DNA from: Doryteuthis pealeii
Lineage: Eukaryota; Mollusca; Cephalopoda; Myopsida; Loliginidae
NCBI GenBank assembly: GCA_023376005.1
Contig: CM042181.1
Location: 19,886,269 to 19,950,268, forward strand
DNA: 64,000 nucleotides
Direction: 5' to 3'
The notes below the pieces were generated by a model. The model did no database searches and was not told the DNA's origin. It saw only the letters and a list, made by a program, of their open reading frames with translations. Of the stretch, positions 23,365-35,125 are shown piece after piece; the first letter of the stretch is position 1, and every line of letters begins with the position of its first letter. The translations under genes were made by a program, and so were the position numbers.

Positions 23365-24060
23365 GTCGTTCAATGCACTACTGGTACCATGTAACCCAGT
23401 ACTACCTGTCGCTCAATGTGCTACTGGTACCATGTAACCCAGTACTACCTGATTCATAGTTAGATCATCGCTCAATGTGCTACTGGTACCATGTAACCCA
23501 GTATTACCTGTCTCTCAATGTGCTACAGGTACCATGTAACCCAGTATTACCTGTCGCTCAATGTGCTACAGGTACCATGTAACCCAGTATTACCTGTCCT
23601 CAATGTGCTACAGGTGTGAACCAGTATTACCTGTCCCTCAATGTGCTACAGGTACCATGTAACCAGTATTACCTGTCCTCAATGTGCTACAGGTTCCATG
23701 TAACCCAGTATTACCTGTCTCTCAATGTGCTACAGGACCATGTAACCCAGTATTACCTGTCTCTCAATGTGCTACAGGTACCATGTAACCCAGTATTACC
23801 TGTCGCTCAATGTGCTACAGGTACCATGTAACCCGTATTACCTGTCACTCAATGTGCTACAGGTACATGTAACCCAGTATTACCTGTCTCTCAATGTGCT
23901 ACAGGTACCATGTACCCAGTATTACCTGTCGCTCAATGTGCAACTGGTACCATGTAACCAGTATTACCTGTCACTCAATGTGCTACTGATACCATGTAAC
24001 CCAGTATTACCTGTCGCTCAGTGTGCCACTGGTACCATGTAACCCAGTACTACCGGTTTC
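23365..24060. repeat. ~40-bp minisatellite in intron 2
   Basis: About 16 units of TGCTACAGGTACCATGTAAC and CCAGTATTACCTGTCGCTCA. Short open frames inside are artefacts. Confidence 0.92.
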
Positions 24061-24309
24061 ATAGTCAGAACATCGGAGACTAAACTGGTATCCCCACAGA
24101 TTTTGTCTGGTTAGGAGGATGGCTAGACACTTCTTTAGGCATTTGTATCAGGTTGTTCAATGTGCTACTGGTACCATGTAACCTGGTACTACTTCGTTGT
24201 TGTTTTTGTACCCGCCACCCTTGAGCTTCGGTTCATGGGTGGTCCCACATTAATAGGGTCTTGTGCCTAACCCATACACGTGGGGTGTGTGGTAAATACA
24301 ATGTGTGTC

Positions 24310-24915
24310 AAAAAATTATTGTATTTTTTGACACACCTTGTATTCTGAAAAAAATTAACGTTCCATTCATTGTTCATTTATATTTTGGTAAATACAGCTT
24401 TAAACTCGGCAATTTTATGACACACCTTGTATTCTGAAAAAAAATTAATGTTTCATTCATTGTTTATTTCTAACTTGGTAAATACAGCTTTAAACTTGGT
24501 ACTTTTTTGACACACCTTGTATTCTGAAAAAAAATTAACGTTTCATTCATTGTTTATTTCTAACTTGGTAAATACAGCTTTAAACTTGGTACTTTTTTGA
24601 CACACCTTGTATTCTGAAAAAAAATTAACGTTTCATTCATTGTTTATTTCTAACTTGGTAAATACAGCTTTTAAACTTGTACTTTTTTGACACACCTTTG
24701 TATTCTGAAAAAAATTAACGTTTCATTCATTGTTTATTTCTAACTTGGTAAATACAGCTTTAAACTCGGCAATTTTATGACACACCTTGTATTCTGAAAA
24801 AAAATTAACGTTTCATTCATTGTTTATTTCTCACATGGTAAATACAGCTTCAAACTCGGCACTTTTTTGACACACCTTGTATTCTGAAAAAAATTAATGT
24901 TTTATGACACACCTT
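24310..24915. repeat. 90-bp tandem repeat
   Basis: Seven units start at TGACACACCTTGTATTCTG (about every 90 bp from 24329) and contain CGTTTCATTCATTG and TAAATACAGCTTTAAAC. Confidence 0.92.
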
Positions 24916-25206
24916 GTATTATTCATATTATTAGTTTTTAAGGCATTGTGGTCTCTTTGTTTATGTTTTTGTTTTTTATAAAAAGATTCCTGATTCTAAT
25001 GGTTGTGAGAAAAGCTGATCTTTTCTAAAATTGAAAACACTTAATTAAAATCCAAAATTATCATGAAAATTGATTACTTCCTGTGTGGTGTATTTCTTTT
25101 AGTTTTAAATAGAAGTCGTACTTAAGGCGGAAAAATTCTTCTAATAAATTGAGGTCACTTTCAATATTCTCTTCAGAATGAACTGTGTGAATAGATACAT
25201 CAGATA

Positions 25207-25858
25207 TCTTATTATAATGGAGATTGTGTGTTTTTCTGTCTGTAACCGAAACTATATTCCTACTCAAGTCACAATTCTCTTAGTTATTGACATCACATTC
25301 TCCATGATTTTATTTTTATCTAAACCTCAATTATTAATAAAATTGTCTTACATTATTAATACTGTTAACTATGTCTACATACTGACAACATGCAATTGTA
25401 TTATATATACAACAAAAATAGCGGTTTACAGTGTGAACGGGAAGGCTAATTTGCATATTAATATTAAAAAAATTGAATTTAATAAATATGTGCTTAGTAT
25501 TATTGATTTCTAACTGTTTGGTTTTTTTAATGAATATAAGCAAAAATCTCTTCAATGAATCTTAAATGAAATCCATTAACAAGATAAAATAACTCATTTT
25601 ATTCTTTACTTCCTCTTTTAACTAAATACTTAAATTAGAAAAAATAACAATGAAAGACGAGAGTGATGGAAGAGTAAGTTTCAGTTGTTCCATTTTTTAT
25701 TATACTCCCTCTGTTTCAAATCTTTTATTATACTCCCTCTGTTTCAAATCTTTTTATCTGTATTCTTATTTAGTTTCATTAGCCTTTCTAATTTAATACA
25801 ATATCTTATTACATTAAAACTTAAATACTTGCACTCGGAGGGTGCATATATTTGCTAG
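25207..25858 (+). mobile_element. Helitron-like element, copy 2
   Basis: Starts TCTTATTATAATGGAGAT after an A and ends TTTGCTAG before a T. The 3' hairpin is GCACTC-GGA-GGGTGC with one mismatch. It is about 95% like copy 1 by eye. No coding. Confidence 0.88.
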
Positions 25859-25884
25859 TACCAATAAGGAAGTATACATAAAGA

Positions 25885-25917
<33 letters not shown>

Positions 25918-25920
<3 letters not shown>

Positions 25921-26304
25921 TTAGAGTTGTGGAAAATGGACTCGTCGGTTCAAGTTCAATTCCTAGATGAAGCTGTTGGCATTTCACATAGCGCTAATAC
26001 CCTTGGGAAAGGTATGAATCCATATATTCTCCCTCCAGCTATGGGTTAAATAGTAGAGCAGACTGGGCTCTACAGCCTTGGATAGGTAACCAGTCTAGGA
26101 GAGGGATAACTCTGAATTAAAAATTCCTGAGGCCGGTCGTTGATTGGATTTTGTGGCAACCCTTGATGCACCAATTCTTTCCTATCGACTGTGCCAAAAA
26201 GTGTGGATGGTCCATCACAAGCCTTCACCACTATAAACAAATCACTGTGTGGGTGTTCATTGTGTGCGTGAACCCTCATGCGTCGAAAATCGACGAGAGA
26301 GTCC

Positions 26305-26306
<2 letters not shown>
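25918..26306 (+). mobile_element. SINE family 1
   Basis: Starts within the tRNA-like head (TGGTTAGAGTTGTGG, then GGTTCAAGTTC as B box) and runs to GAGAGTCCAT. TA tracts flank both sides. Confidence 0.88.
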
Positions 26307-26335
<29 letters not shown>

Positions 26336-26499
26336 TGGTACAGACCCAATTAGGAATGTATGTTTCGTTACACCCCCAATTAAGAAGTATATTGCAACAT
26401 TAGCAAATTTCCAAAGTATATAACATTGCGGTACCAATTAAAAGAAGTAGGTTGTAATAGTCATACTTATTTTATATAGACCTTTTCTATTTTGATATC

Positions 26500-27235
26500 T
26501 TCTGCTCAGGCCAGTTGGCCAGAGATTTAGAATACACTGACTGCACCTCTGCAGAGGGGTAAGACCCCTGTCCTCAGTAGGGCCACCTGTTGGCAGTGTG
26601 TGGTGACCTGTGAGGCCCCCATGTCATGGACTCCTGGTGGCTGAGCAGTCCATGACATGGGAGCCTCTCTGACTGCCTGTTTAGCTTAAATAAGGACCAA
26701 AGTGGAGTGTTGCATGTCATGGACTGCTCAGCCACCAGGGTTCCATCCTTAAGCATTATGAAGGTTTGTCATAAGGGTAATAGAGTCGGGACTATCATAT
26801 AGGTGCTAGGGCTTGATGTGACAAGTTGATTGATCAGAGGAGGACCTCTACGACCACCCATCTAGCCTAAGTAAGGACCAAAGTGGAGTGTTGCAGGTCA
26901 TGGACTACTCAGCTAGCAGGGTTCCAATCTTAAGCATTATGGGTTGGCACACACTGCCAACAGGTGGTCCTATTGGGGATGGGGGTCTTACCCACTGCAG
27001 AGGTGCAGTTGGTGTATTCCATCCTTAAGCATCACAGGTTGCCACACACGGCCAACAGGTGGTCCTATTGGGGACGGGGGTCTTACCCCTCTGCAGAGGT
27101 GCAGTTGGTGTATTCCATCCTTAAGTATCACAGGCTCCCACACACGGCCAACAGGTGGCCCCATTAGGAGAGTCTTACCCCTCATGGAGAGGTGCAGTCA
27201 GTGTATTCTAACACCCCAGCCAACAGGGCGGTTGT
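26500..27235. repeat. Irregular tandem of a CTGCAGAGG-bearing repeat
   Basis: Five to six copies of blocks such as CTCTGCAGAGGTGCAGT, CCATCCTTAAGCAT and GGCCAACAGGTGG, in varying order and partly inverted, related to 21160-21260. Open frames here are repeat artefacts. Confidence 0.75.
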
Positions 27236-27555
27236 GTATTTTGTGGGCATTTTAAAATACATTGTAGTTTTAAAGAATAAAAGAAAAAATAGAATCTTGA
27301 TTCTTCTGGTCTGTAGAGTTTGGTATCTTACCATTTTCTAAAATTGGAAGCACTTAGTTAAAATCTAAAATTAACTTGAAAGTTAATTGCTTCCTTGATG
27401 GCCTAGTTTTCTGGTTGTGAATAGATGCAGGTCTTCAAATGATTGAGCAAAAGAGTTTAATGAATAATAATATGAGGTGAACAATTAAAACAAAAAAATA
27501 AGACAACAAAATTTCAACAAATGGATGTGATCATACAATATAAATCCTAGACACA

Positions 27556-27617
<62 letters not shown>
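27556..27617. repeat. CA and TA microsatellite
   Basis: (CA)n passing into (TA)n. 27240-27550 before it is AT-rich and resembles 24930-25180 in part; nothing coding seen. Confidence 0.9.
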
Positions 27618-27619
<2 letters not shown>

Positions 27620-27624
<5 letters not shown>

Positions 27625-28135
27625 AAAATGGAAATTGGAAATGAATCCAACAATATGAGGAAGAATAAATAAAGGAAAGAAAGAATAGAATGGATAATAA
27701 AAGATGAATTTAATCAATATCACTTACACATGTGTTTCGGTCAGTTTATCTATGTGTACATGATTTAAACTATTATTATTATTAAATAAACAAATGAAAT
27801 GAAATAATAATAATAGAAAAATGTAAAAATATTCCATACAGAGAAAATTCGACCTTCATTAGAGTGAAATTTTATTTTGAAATTTTATTTTGAAATAAAA
27901 TTTTATTTTGAAATTTTATTTCGAAATAAAATTTTACTCTAATGAAAGTCGAATTTTCTCTGTGTATGGAATATTTTTACATTTTTCTATTATTATTATT
28001 ATTTCATTTCATTTGTTTATTTAATAATAATAATAGTTTGAATTGTGTACACGGAGATAAACTGACCGAAACACATGTGTAAGTGATATTGATTAAATTC
28101 ATCTTTTATTATCCATTCTGTACTTTTTTTTCTTT
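27620..28135. mobile_element. Foldback element of the ACATGTGTTTCGGTC family
   Basis: Long arms face each other around TTTTATTTTGAAATAAAATT-type loops. Near each end is ACACATGTGT next to TTTCGGTC or its complement GACCGAAA. On the + strand the 5' core reads CTAATGA (about 27930-27936) instead of CTGATGA, so the hammerhead-like motif seen in relatives at 46-48 kb is mutated here. Confidence 0.85.
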
Positions 28136-28136
28136 A

Positions 28137-28185
<49 letters not shown>

Positions 28186-28226
28186 ATATAATATTAATAA
28201 GATAAATATATAAAGATTTTATATAT

Positions 28227-28372
28227 TTATTTATTTGATGACAAAGGAACAGTCCTGACCATTTGGTTTCATGCATGCGTAACCGCAAACCAACGTCACC
28301 TGACGAATGTTTGCGGTTACGCATGCATGAAACTAAATGGTTGTGACTGTTCCTTTGTCATCAAATAAATAG
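28227..28372. mobile_element. Palindromic MITE
   Basis: ATTTGATGACAAAGGAACAG and TTTCATGCATGCGTAACCGC are mirrored around a ~25-bp loop. It is flanked by TA and T-rich sequence. Confidence 0.85.
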
Positions 28373-28602
28373 ATATGTAAAACCTTTATATATTTTATAA
28401 TGTATTAATATGAAAGCAATTACAATGCAAGTAAAAATAAAAACAAAAAGATGTTATTTTTTGTGTCCTATCGATTTCAAAGTAAAAATATATTTTATAT
28501 ATTTATTTTATTATATTATTTTTTATATTGAGCACTCTCCTAATAATACTGCACTTTGGCACACCGTTCCAGTAAAAGCTGAAACAGTGCCAATGCTACG
28601 CT

Positions 28603-28639
<37 letters not shown>

Positions 28640-28648
<9 letters not shown>

Positions 28649-29025
28649 ACATATCTAAAACTGGTAGTAAGGGATGATTCTACATGGGATTTTTAAATTC
28701 ACACTGTATGGTTATTGCATGTTTAGTAGGTGCAAATACATGTATTTTAATAATCCCTAATGAGAGCTCAATGTATAATAATCTTTTTAGATTAAATACA
28801 GAGCAATATTTACCATTGAAAGGAAGGAAAAACTCAAAAACCATCATTTTTTCAAGTTGTTAATTCATTTTTTATGTAATGTCCTGTCTGATGAGATTAA
28901 ACATTTCTTTTGGGGAGTTTTAGAAATTTATTTAAATTTCTAAAAGCCCCTTAAGTTTTAGTCAAAATAAATTTATTACAGAATGATGGTTTTTTGAGTT
29001 TTTCCTTCCTTTCAATGGTATATAT
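28640..29025. mobile_element. Foldback element with GAAAGGAAGGAAAAACTCA arms
   Basis: The block at about 28816-28840 is inverted at about 28995-29020. A relative with the same flanking body (GGTAGTAAGGGATGATTCTA) lies at 46680-46980. Confidence 0.75.
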
Positions 29026-29029
29026 ATAT

Positions 29030-29706
29030 ATATAAGTGTCCCCAGGTCTCCAGGACTCTTCTGAGTATTCTGGTAGATTGCAGCAGTGCAGTGTTCTGAA
29101 TGGTTCAATCCTTCCTCTGATATCCAAACTTTCCAAACCCTTTTCCAATCCTTTTGGGACCGTTCCAAGTGCACCAACTGCAATTGGTATCACTTTGACT
29201 TTCATATTCCATAACTTTTCAGTTCTCTGGCAAGGTCCAGGTATTTGTCCATTTTTTCATTTTCCTTCATCTTCACCCTGTGATCTGCTGGAACTGCAAA
29301 ATCCACCAGTTGACAAGTTCTTTCTTTTTTGTTTATCAACACTAGGTCTGGTCTTCTTGCTGGGATAAGCTGATCCGTTTTTATTTCAAAGTCCCAGAGA
29401 ATTTTGTGCATTTCGTTCTCAAGAACAGATTCTGGTTTATGCATATACCATTTTGTTGTGTGGTCAAAATTTAATTTTTTGCATAATTCCCAGTGGATCA
29501 CCTTCCCAACCCAGTCGTGTCTAGTTTTGTACTCGTTGTGCTAGTTTGCTACATTCGCAGAGTATATGGTTTACAGTCTCATCTCTATTACCGCAAAGTC
29601 TACATTTACTATTTTGTTGGGTCTTATCAATTTTCGCTTTTATGTAGTTTGTCCTTATGGCATTATTTTGTGCAGCAATTATAAGTGATTCTGTTTCTCT
29701 TTTGAG

Positions 29707-29720
<14 letters not shown>
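29030..29720 (-). pseudogene. LINE C-terminus with zinc finger and restriction-like endonuclease
   Basis: From the right, the minus strand encodes KCRLCGNRDETVNHILCEC (a C-x2-C...H...C finger), then HTTKWYMHKPESVLENE, then IPARRPDLVL...VDFAVPADHR. The last holds the PD...D pattern of the restriction-like endonuclease found in R2/NeSL-type LINEs. WNMKVKVIPIAVGALGTV and LPEYSEESWRPGDT follow near the end. One frameshift near 29535 splits it: QEYKTRHDWVGK is readable only by changing frame. It is 5'-truncated at an (ATT)n tract, and at its other end runs into TA sequence. A scrap of the same family is at 62803-62996. Confidence 0.88.
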
Positions 29721-29740
<20 letters not shown>

Positions 29741-29741
<1 letters not shown>

Positions 29742-30361
29742 TAGCAAATATATGCACCCTCCGGGTGCAAGTATTAATGTCATAAATATTATATTAAATT
29801 AGAAAGTCTAAAGAAACTAAATAAGAATGCAGATAAAATGATTTGAAACAGAGGTGGGTATAATCGAAAAATACAACAGCTGTAGCTTCTTCTTCCATCA
29901 CCTCCGTCTTTCCTTGCTAAACTTTTCTAATTTAACTATTTAGTTAAATTAGGAAGTAAAGAATAAAATTACAGTTATTTCTTTTTTGTTAATTGATTTC
30001 TTTTAAGATTTATCTCCGAGATCTTTGCTCATATTCATTAAGATAAAATCAAATCATTAGAAATCAACAATACCAAGCACATATTTATTAAAATCAAATT
30101 TTAAATATCAATATGCAAATTAGGCTTGCCGTTCACACTGTAAGCCGCTATTTGTTGTACATATAAATACCATTGCATGTTATTAGCACGTAGATATGGC
30201 CAGCAGTATTAATAATGAAAAACAATTTTTATAATAATTGAGGCCTAAATAAAAATGATTAATGGAGAATGTGTTGTATAATAAGTAAATGGATAGTGAC
30301 TTGAGTAGTGATACAGTTTCGGTTACAGACCAACAAACATATAATCTCCATTATAATAAGA
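29741..30361 (-). mobile_element. Helitron-like element, copy 3
   Basis: Seen inverted: CTAGCAAATATATGCACCCT at the left end with hairpin GCACCC-TCC-GGGTGC, and ATAATAAGA at the right. Flanks are A and T as expected. It is more diverged than copy 4, which lies 12 bp away in the same orientation. Confidence 0.85.
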
Positions 30362-30373
30362 TTATTATTATTA

Positions 30374-31030
30374 CTAGCAAATATATGCACCCTCCGGGTG
30401 CAAGTATTTAAGTTTTAATGTAATAAGATATTGTATTAAATTAGAAAGGCTAATGAAACTAAATAAGAATGCAGATAAAAAGATTTGAAACAGAGGGAGT
30501 ATAATAAAAGATTTGAAACAGGGAGTATAATCAAAAATGGAACAACTGAAACTTACTCTTCCATCACTCTCGTCTTTCATTGTTATTTTTTCTAATTTAA
30601 TTATTTAGTTATAAGAAGAAGTAAAGAATAAAATGACAGTTATTTTATCTTGTTAATGGATTTCATTTAAGATTCATTGAAGAGATTTTTGCTTATATTC
30701 ATTAAAATAAAACCAAAACAGTTTAGAAATCAATAATACTAAGCATATATTTATTAAATTCGATTTTTTTAATATTAATATGCAAATTAGCCTTCCCGTT
30801 TACACTGTAAACCGCTATTTTGTTGTATATATAAATATAATAGCATGTTGTCAGTATGTAGACATAGTTAACAGTATTAATAATGTAAGACAATTTTATT
30901 AATAATTGAGGTTTAGATAAAAATAAAATCATGGAGAATGTGATGTCAATAACTAAGAGAATTGTGACTTGAGTAGGAATATAGTTTCAGTTACAGACAG
31001 AAAAACACACAATCTCCATTATAATAAAGA
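30374..31030 (-). mobile_element. Helitron-like element, copy 4
   Basis: Same ends and hairpin as copy 3. The two stand head to tail separated by an ATT repeat. Confidence 0.88.
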
Positions 31031-31131
31031 TTATCATCATCTTTACCCCCTCATCTTCTTCTTCTTCTGTTGTGGTCACATGATCAAAATTTGAGCCTAA
31101 TTGCACCATTTTGCTTGCTTCTCTTTTTCAG

Positions 31132-31277
31132 GTTTGAAGCTTGTGATATTTGTATCTTACCTGGCTGTTCTCGTAGGTGTTTACGCGCTTCCATTGTTCA
31201 TAGACTCACCTTGTATACAGCCAGCAGACAGCCTACCACACAAGCCACGAATGTTTGCCCATCGAGGGGCATCAGGG
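31132..31277 (+). CDS. GDPD-like gene, visible exon 3
   Basis: Acceptor TTTTTCAG ends at 31131, donor GTGAGT at 31278; 146 nt, phase 1 in and 0 out. It encodes a membrane helix (LVIFVSYLAVLVGVYALPLF), the linker DSPCIQ and KPRMFAHRGASG, which contains the first catalytic His of the GDPD fold. Confidence 0.95.
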
Positions 31278-31289
31278 GTGAGTATCTAC

Positions 31290-33290
31290 ATTGGTTGGTT
31301 GATTTGTTGTTTCAGTTTGACACATATCAACCCTTTTCAGGGCATTTAATGCCGAATCAAGTGATTTTTGATAAACAAAGGACTCTTACTTAGGAGTGAT
31401 CATAAAATGGGGGTTCGATTTTCTATTCTAAAAAGTTATAAACGGATCCCCCATTATTTGGCCACGCTTTTTTTTAACCGAAGATGAAAGCAATAGTGAG
31501 AAACATGCTTTTTGGTTGTTTTATGGCATATCAACCCTTTTTGGGTCATTTAATGCCGAATCAAGTCATTTTTGATAAACAAAGGACTCAGGTTGCTTAC
31601 AGTACCTGCTGTTGCTTAAGTGGTCACCCAATTAAATATTGAACAGGCTCATCGCTGCTTAACTTCAGTAATCTAGCAGGAACCAGTGCTTACAGCATGA
31701 CTTGATCGTAATCATTCTTGTTGGGAATCAGTACTTAAAAAAACAAAAAAAATTGAATGTGATCATAAAGTGGGAGTTTGATTTACTATTCTAACTAGTT
31801 ATAAACTGATCCCCCATTATTTGGCCATTCTCTTTTTCTAAACAAAGATGAAAGCAATAGTGAGAAACATTCTTCTTGGTTGGTTGTTTTGTTTTACGGC
31901 ATATTAACCCTTTATGGGTCATTCAATGCCGAATCAAGTCATTTTGATAAACAAAGGTCTCAGGTTGCTTACAGTACCTGCTGTTGCTTAAATGGTCACC
32001 CATCTAAGTATTAAACAGGCTTAGCACTGCTTAACTTTATGGATCTAGAAGGAATCAATGCTTTCAGTATGATTTGACTGTAATCATTATTGTTGGGAAT
32101 CAGTAGTAAAGAAACAAAAAAAAAATAGAATGTGATCATAAAATCGGGGTTCCATTTTCTATTCTAATAAGTTATAAACTGATCCCCCATTATTTGGCTA
32201 TTCTCTTTTTTTAAATCAAAGATGAAAGCAATCACTATTGCTAACAACTTTGATTTAAAAAATCAACCCTTTTTGGGTGATTTAATGCAAAATCAAGTTA
32301 TTTTGATAAACAAAGGACTCAGGTTCCTTACATTATCTGCTGTTGCTTAAGTGGTCACCCAATTAAGTATTGAACAGGTTCATTGCTGCTTAACTTTGGT
32401 GATCTAGCGGGAACCGTTGCTTTCAACATGACTTGACTGTATTCATTCTTGTTGAGAATCAGTACTTAAGAAATAGGAAAAGAGAATGTGATCATAAAAT
32501 GAGGGTTCCATTTTATATTCTAACAAGTTATAAATCGATCCCCCATTATTTGGCCATTCTATTTTTTAAATCAAAGATGTTAGCAATGCTTGTTGGTTGT
32601 TTTGTGGCATATCAACCCATTTTGGGTCATTTAATTCCAAATCAAATCATTTTGATAAACAAAGGACTCAGGTTCCTTACATTATCTGCTGTTGCTTAAG
32701 TGGTCACCCAATTAAGTACTGAACAGGTTCATTGCTGCTTAACTTGGGTGGTCTAGTGGGAATTGGTGCTTTCAACGTGACTTGACTATAAACTCTCTTA
32801 TTTATGTGATTGATTGGTTGTGTAGTTGGGTGTTTTGTTTTATGGCATATCAACCCTTTTTGGGTCATTTAATGCCGAATCAAGTCACTTTATACAATCC
32901 AATGGTTGGGTGTTTTTGTTTATGGCATATCAACCCTTTTTGGGTCATTTAATGCCGAATCAAGTCACTTTATACAATCCAATGGTTGGGTGTTTTGTTT
33001 TATGGCATATCAACCCTTTTTGGGTCATTTAATGCCGAATCAAGTCACTTTATACAATCCAATGGTTGGGTGTTTTGTTTTATGGCATATCAACACTTTT
33101 TGGGTCATTTAATGCCGAATCAAGACACTTTATACAATCCAATGGTTGGGTGTTTTGTTTTATGGCATACCAACACTTTTTGGGTCATCTAACAACGAAT
33201 AAAGTCACTTTGATAAACAAAGTACTCAGGTTGCTTACAGTACCTGCTGTTGCTTAAATGGTCACCCAATTAAGTATTGAACAGGCTGAT
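31290..33290. repeat. Nested tandem repeats in intron 3
   Basis: About five ~350-bp units with GGCATATCAACCCTTTTTGG, GATAAACAAAGGACTCAGG and GCTGTTGCTTAAGTGGTCAC. Inside the last unit, 32825-33190 is a five-copy 80-bp array of the GGCATATCAACCC block. It resembles the end of interspersed family 3. The open frames are artefacts: 80 is not a multiple of three and the frames overlap. Confidence 0.9.
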
Positions 33291-33471
33291 TATACAGGAA
33301 AAATAATGTTTTTGACAAGGTGAGGGCATTTACGGAACAAATGGGGGTCACAATTTGTTAAACAGAGTGCAGGTTGTTTGAATTCAGAGGTTTTCCTTCT
33401 CCTAGACGGTTGCCTTATTTTCCGCTAATATTGACCTAATATTCACTGGATCTTTCTTTTTTTAATTCCAG

Positions 33472-33554
33472 ATTGCACCTGAAAACACGTTAATTGCATT
33501 CCAGATAGCAGCAAATCAAAGTGTCTATGGATTTGAATCCGATGTACGAATCAG
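33472..33554 (+). CDS. GDPD-like gene, visible exon 4
   Basis: Acceptor TTCCAG to 33471, donor GTAAAT at 33555; 83 nt, phase 0 in and 2 out. IAPENTLIAFQIA then YGFESDVRI carries the metal-binding Glu/Asp residues of the GDPD active site. Confidence 0.95.
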
Positions 33555-33659
33555 GTAAATAATTTATCATTATTATTAATAATTTAATTAAGATTATTGT
33601 TGTTCTTGCTGTTGTTGTAGTCACAAAAAAAAATTGCTCCATAGTCAAAATCTTATAAC

Positions 33660-33681
33660 AATGTCTCTCTCTTTCTCTTTT

Positions 33682-33721
<40 letters not shown>

Positions 33722-33726
33722 ATCTA

Positions 33727-33765
<39 letters not shown>

Positions 33766-33786
33766 TTATATATATATATATATATG
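33660..33786. repeat. CT and TA microsatellites
   Basis: (CT)n to 33720, then (TA)n. Confidence 0.9.
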
Positions 33787-33948
33787 GAATGAAAGAACAA
33801 AACTCAGTCAAAAATGTGTAGTATATTACACTGGAGTTTTGAACTCAGCTTCTTCAGCTTTTATTATAAAAGCTGAAGAAGCCAAATTCAATACTCCAGT
33901 GAAATATACTACACATTTTTGTCTGAGTTTTGTTCTTTCATTCCTTAT
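33787..33948. mobile_element. Palindromic foldback element
   Basis: GAATGAAAGAACAAAACTCA is mirrored at 33929-33948. The arms meet at AAAGCTGAAGAAGC, which also resembles a decayed hammerhead core (CTGAAGA...GAAA). TA microsatellites flank it, the right one running to about 34190. Confidence 0.8.
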
Positions 33949-34044
33949 ATTTTATCTCATTTTGTCGGATCCCTTCCAACCCCCTCTTCCTCATATATAT
34001 ATATATATATATATTTAATATATATATACATATATATATATACT

Positions 34045-34099
<55 letters not shown>

Positions 34100-34132
34100 T
34101 GATATATATGATTATATATGTATATATATATT

Positions 34133-34193
<61 letters not shown>

Positions 34194-34194
<1 letters not shown>

Positions 34195-34585
34195 GAGGCG
34201 CGTGGGCTAGTGGTTAGAGTCGTGGGAAATGGACTTGTCGGTTCGAGTTCAATTCCTAGACGAAGCTGTTGGTATTTCACATAGCGCTAATACCCTTGGG
34301 AAAGGTATGAATCCATATATTCTCCCTCCAGCTATGGGTTAAGTAGTAGGGCAGACTGGGCCCTTCAGCCTTGGGTAGGTAACCAGTCTAGGAGAGGGAT
34401 AACGCTGAATTCAAAATTCCTGAGGTCGGTCGTTGATTGGGTTTGTGGCAACCCTGATGCACCAATTCTGTGCCAAAAAGTGTGGATGGTCCAACACAAG
34501 CCTTCACCACTATAAACAAATCACTGTGTGGGTGTTCATTGTGTGTGTGAACCCTCATGCATCGAAAATCGACGAGAGAGTCCAT
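34194..34585 (+). mobile_element. SINE family 1, full-length
   Basis: The head GGAGGCGCGTGGGCTAGTGG continues into TTAGAG, which gives an A box; GGTTCGAGTTC is the B box. The body with CATAGCGCTAATACCC follows and ends GAGAGTCCAT in TA repeats. It is the most complete copy of the family here. Confidence 0.9.
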
Positions 34586-34644
34586 AATATATATATATAT
34601 ATAGATATAGATACATACATACATACATATATAGGTAGTCAGGT

Positions 34645-34745
34645 TTTGTGTGTGTGTGTATGTGTTTGCGTGTGTGTGTGTGTGTGTTTATGTGTGTGTG
34701 TATGTGTTTGTGTGTTTATGTGTTTGTGTGTGTGTGTGTGTGTAA
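34645..34745. repeat. GT microsatellite
   Basis: (TG)n with TTTATG interruptions. Confidence 0.9.
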
Positions 34746-34974
34746 GAAATGAGCGAGAGATACAACTGAGTAGTTGTTCATATGTGCTCGGATGGGCCAT
34801 GATTTTCATTACCAATCCATATATGAAATAATCCTGTTGTAAATGACAAGATGTATTTCAAACTAAAATTTGGCCACATGTTTAAGCCCCCCCCCCCTCA
34901 AAAGTTTCATTGACGCATTCTCCGTTCTTCCTTGCATTTAAATCTCATATTATTTTCTTTTCTTTTTCAAACAG

Positions 34975-35125
34975 TCTGGACGGCATTCCATTTATTATGC
35001 ATGACAGATCACTGAAAAGAACAACAAATGTTGACAAAATTTTCCCAGGTCAAATTTACAGTGATGCGTCTACCTTTACATTTAACAAACTTGCACAGTT
35101 GGATGCTGGATCTTGGTTTTTACAA
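34975..35125 (+). CDS. GDPD-like gene, visible exon 5
   Basis: Acceptor AAACAG to 34974, donor GTAAGT at 35126; 151 nt, phase 2 in and 0 out. SLDGIPFIMHDRSLKRTTN gives the second catalytic His (MHD) and the RTTN block; LDAGSWFLQ ends the exon. The donor sequence is tandemly amplified downstream. Confidence 0.95.

Noticed and set aside
23616..24042. Frames with YYLSLNVLQVP repeats
   Set aside because: Minisatellite in intron 2 with indels between units; no start context or conservation.
32826..33257. Overlapping ~68-codon frames with nearly identical peptides
   Set aside because: Produced by an 80-bp tandem repeat whose period is not a multiple of three.
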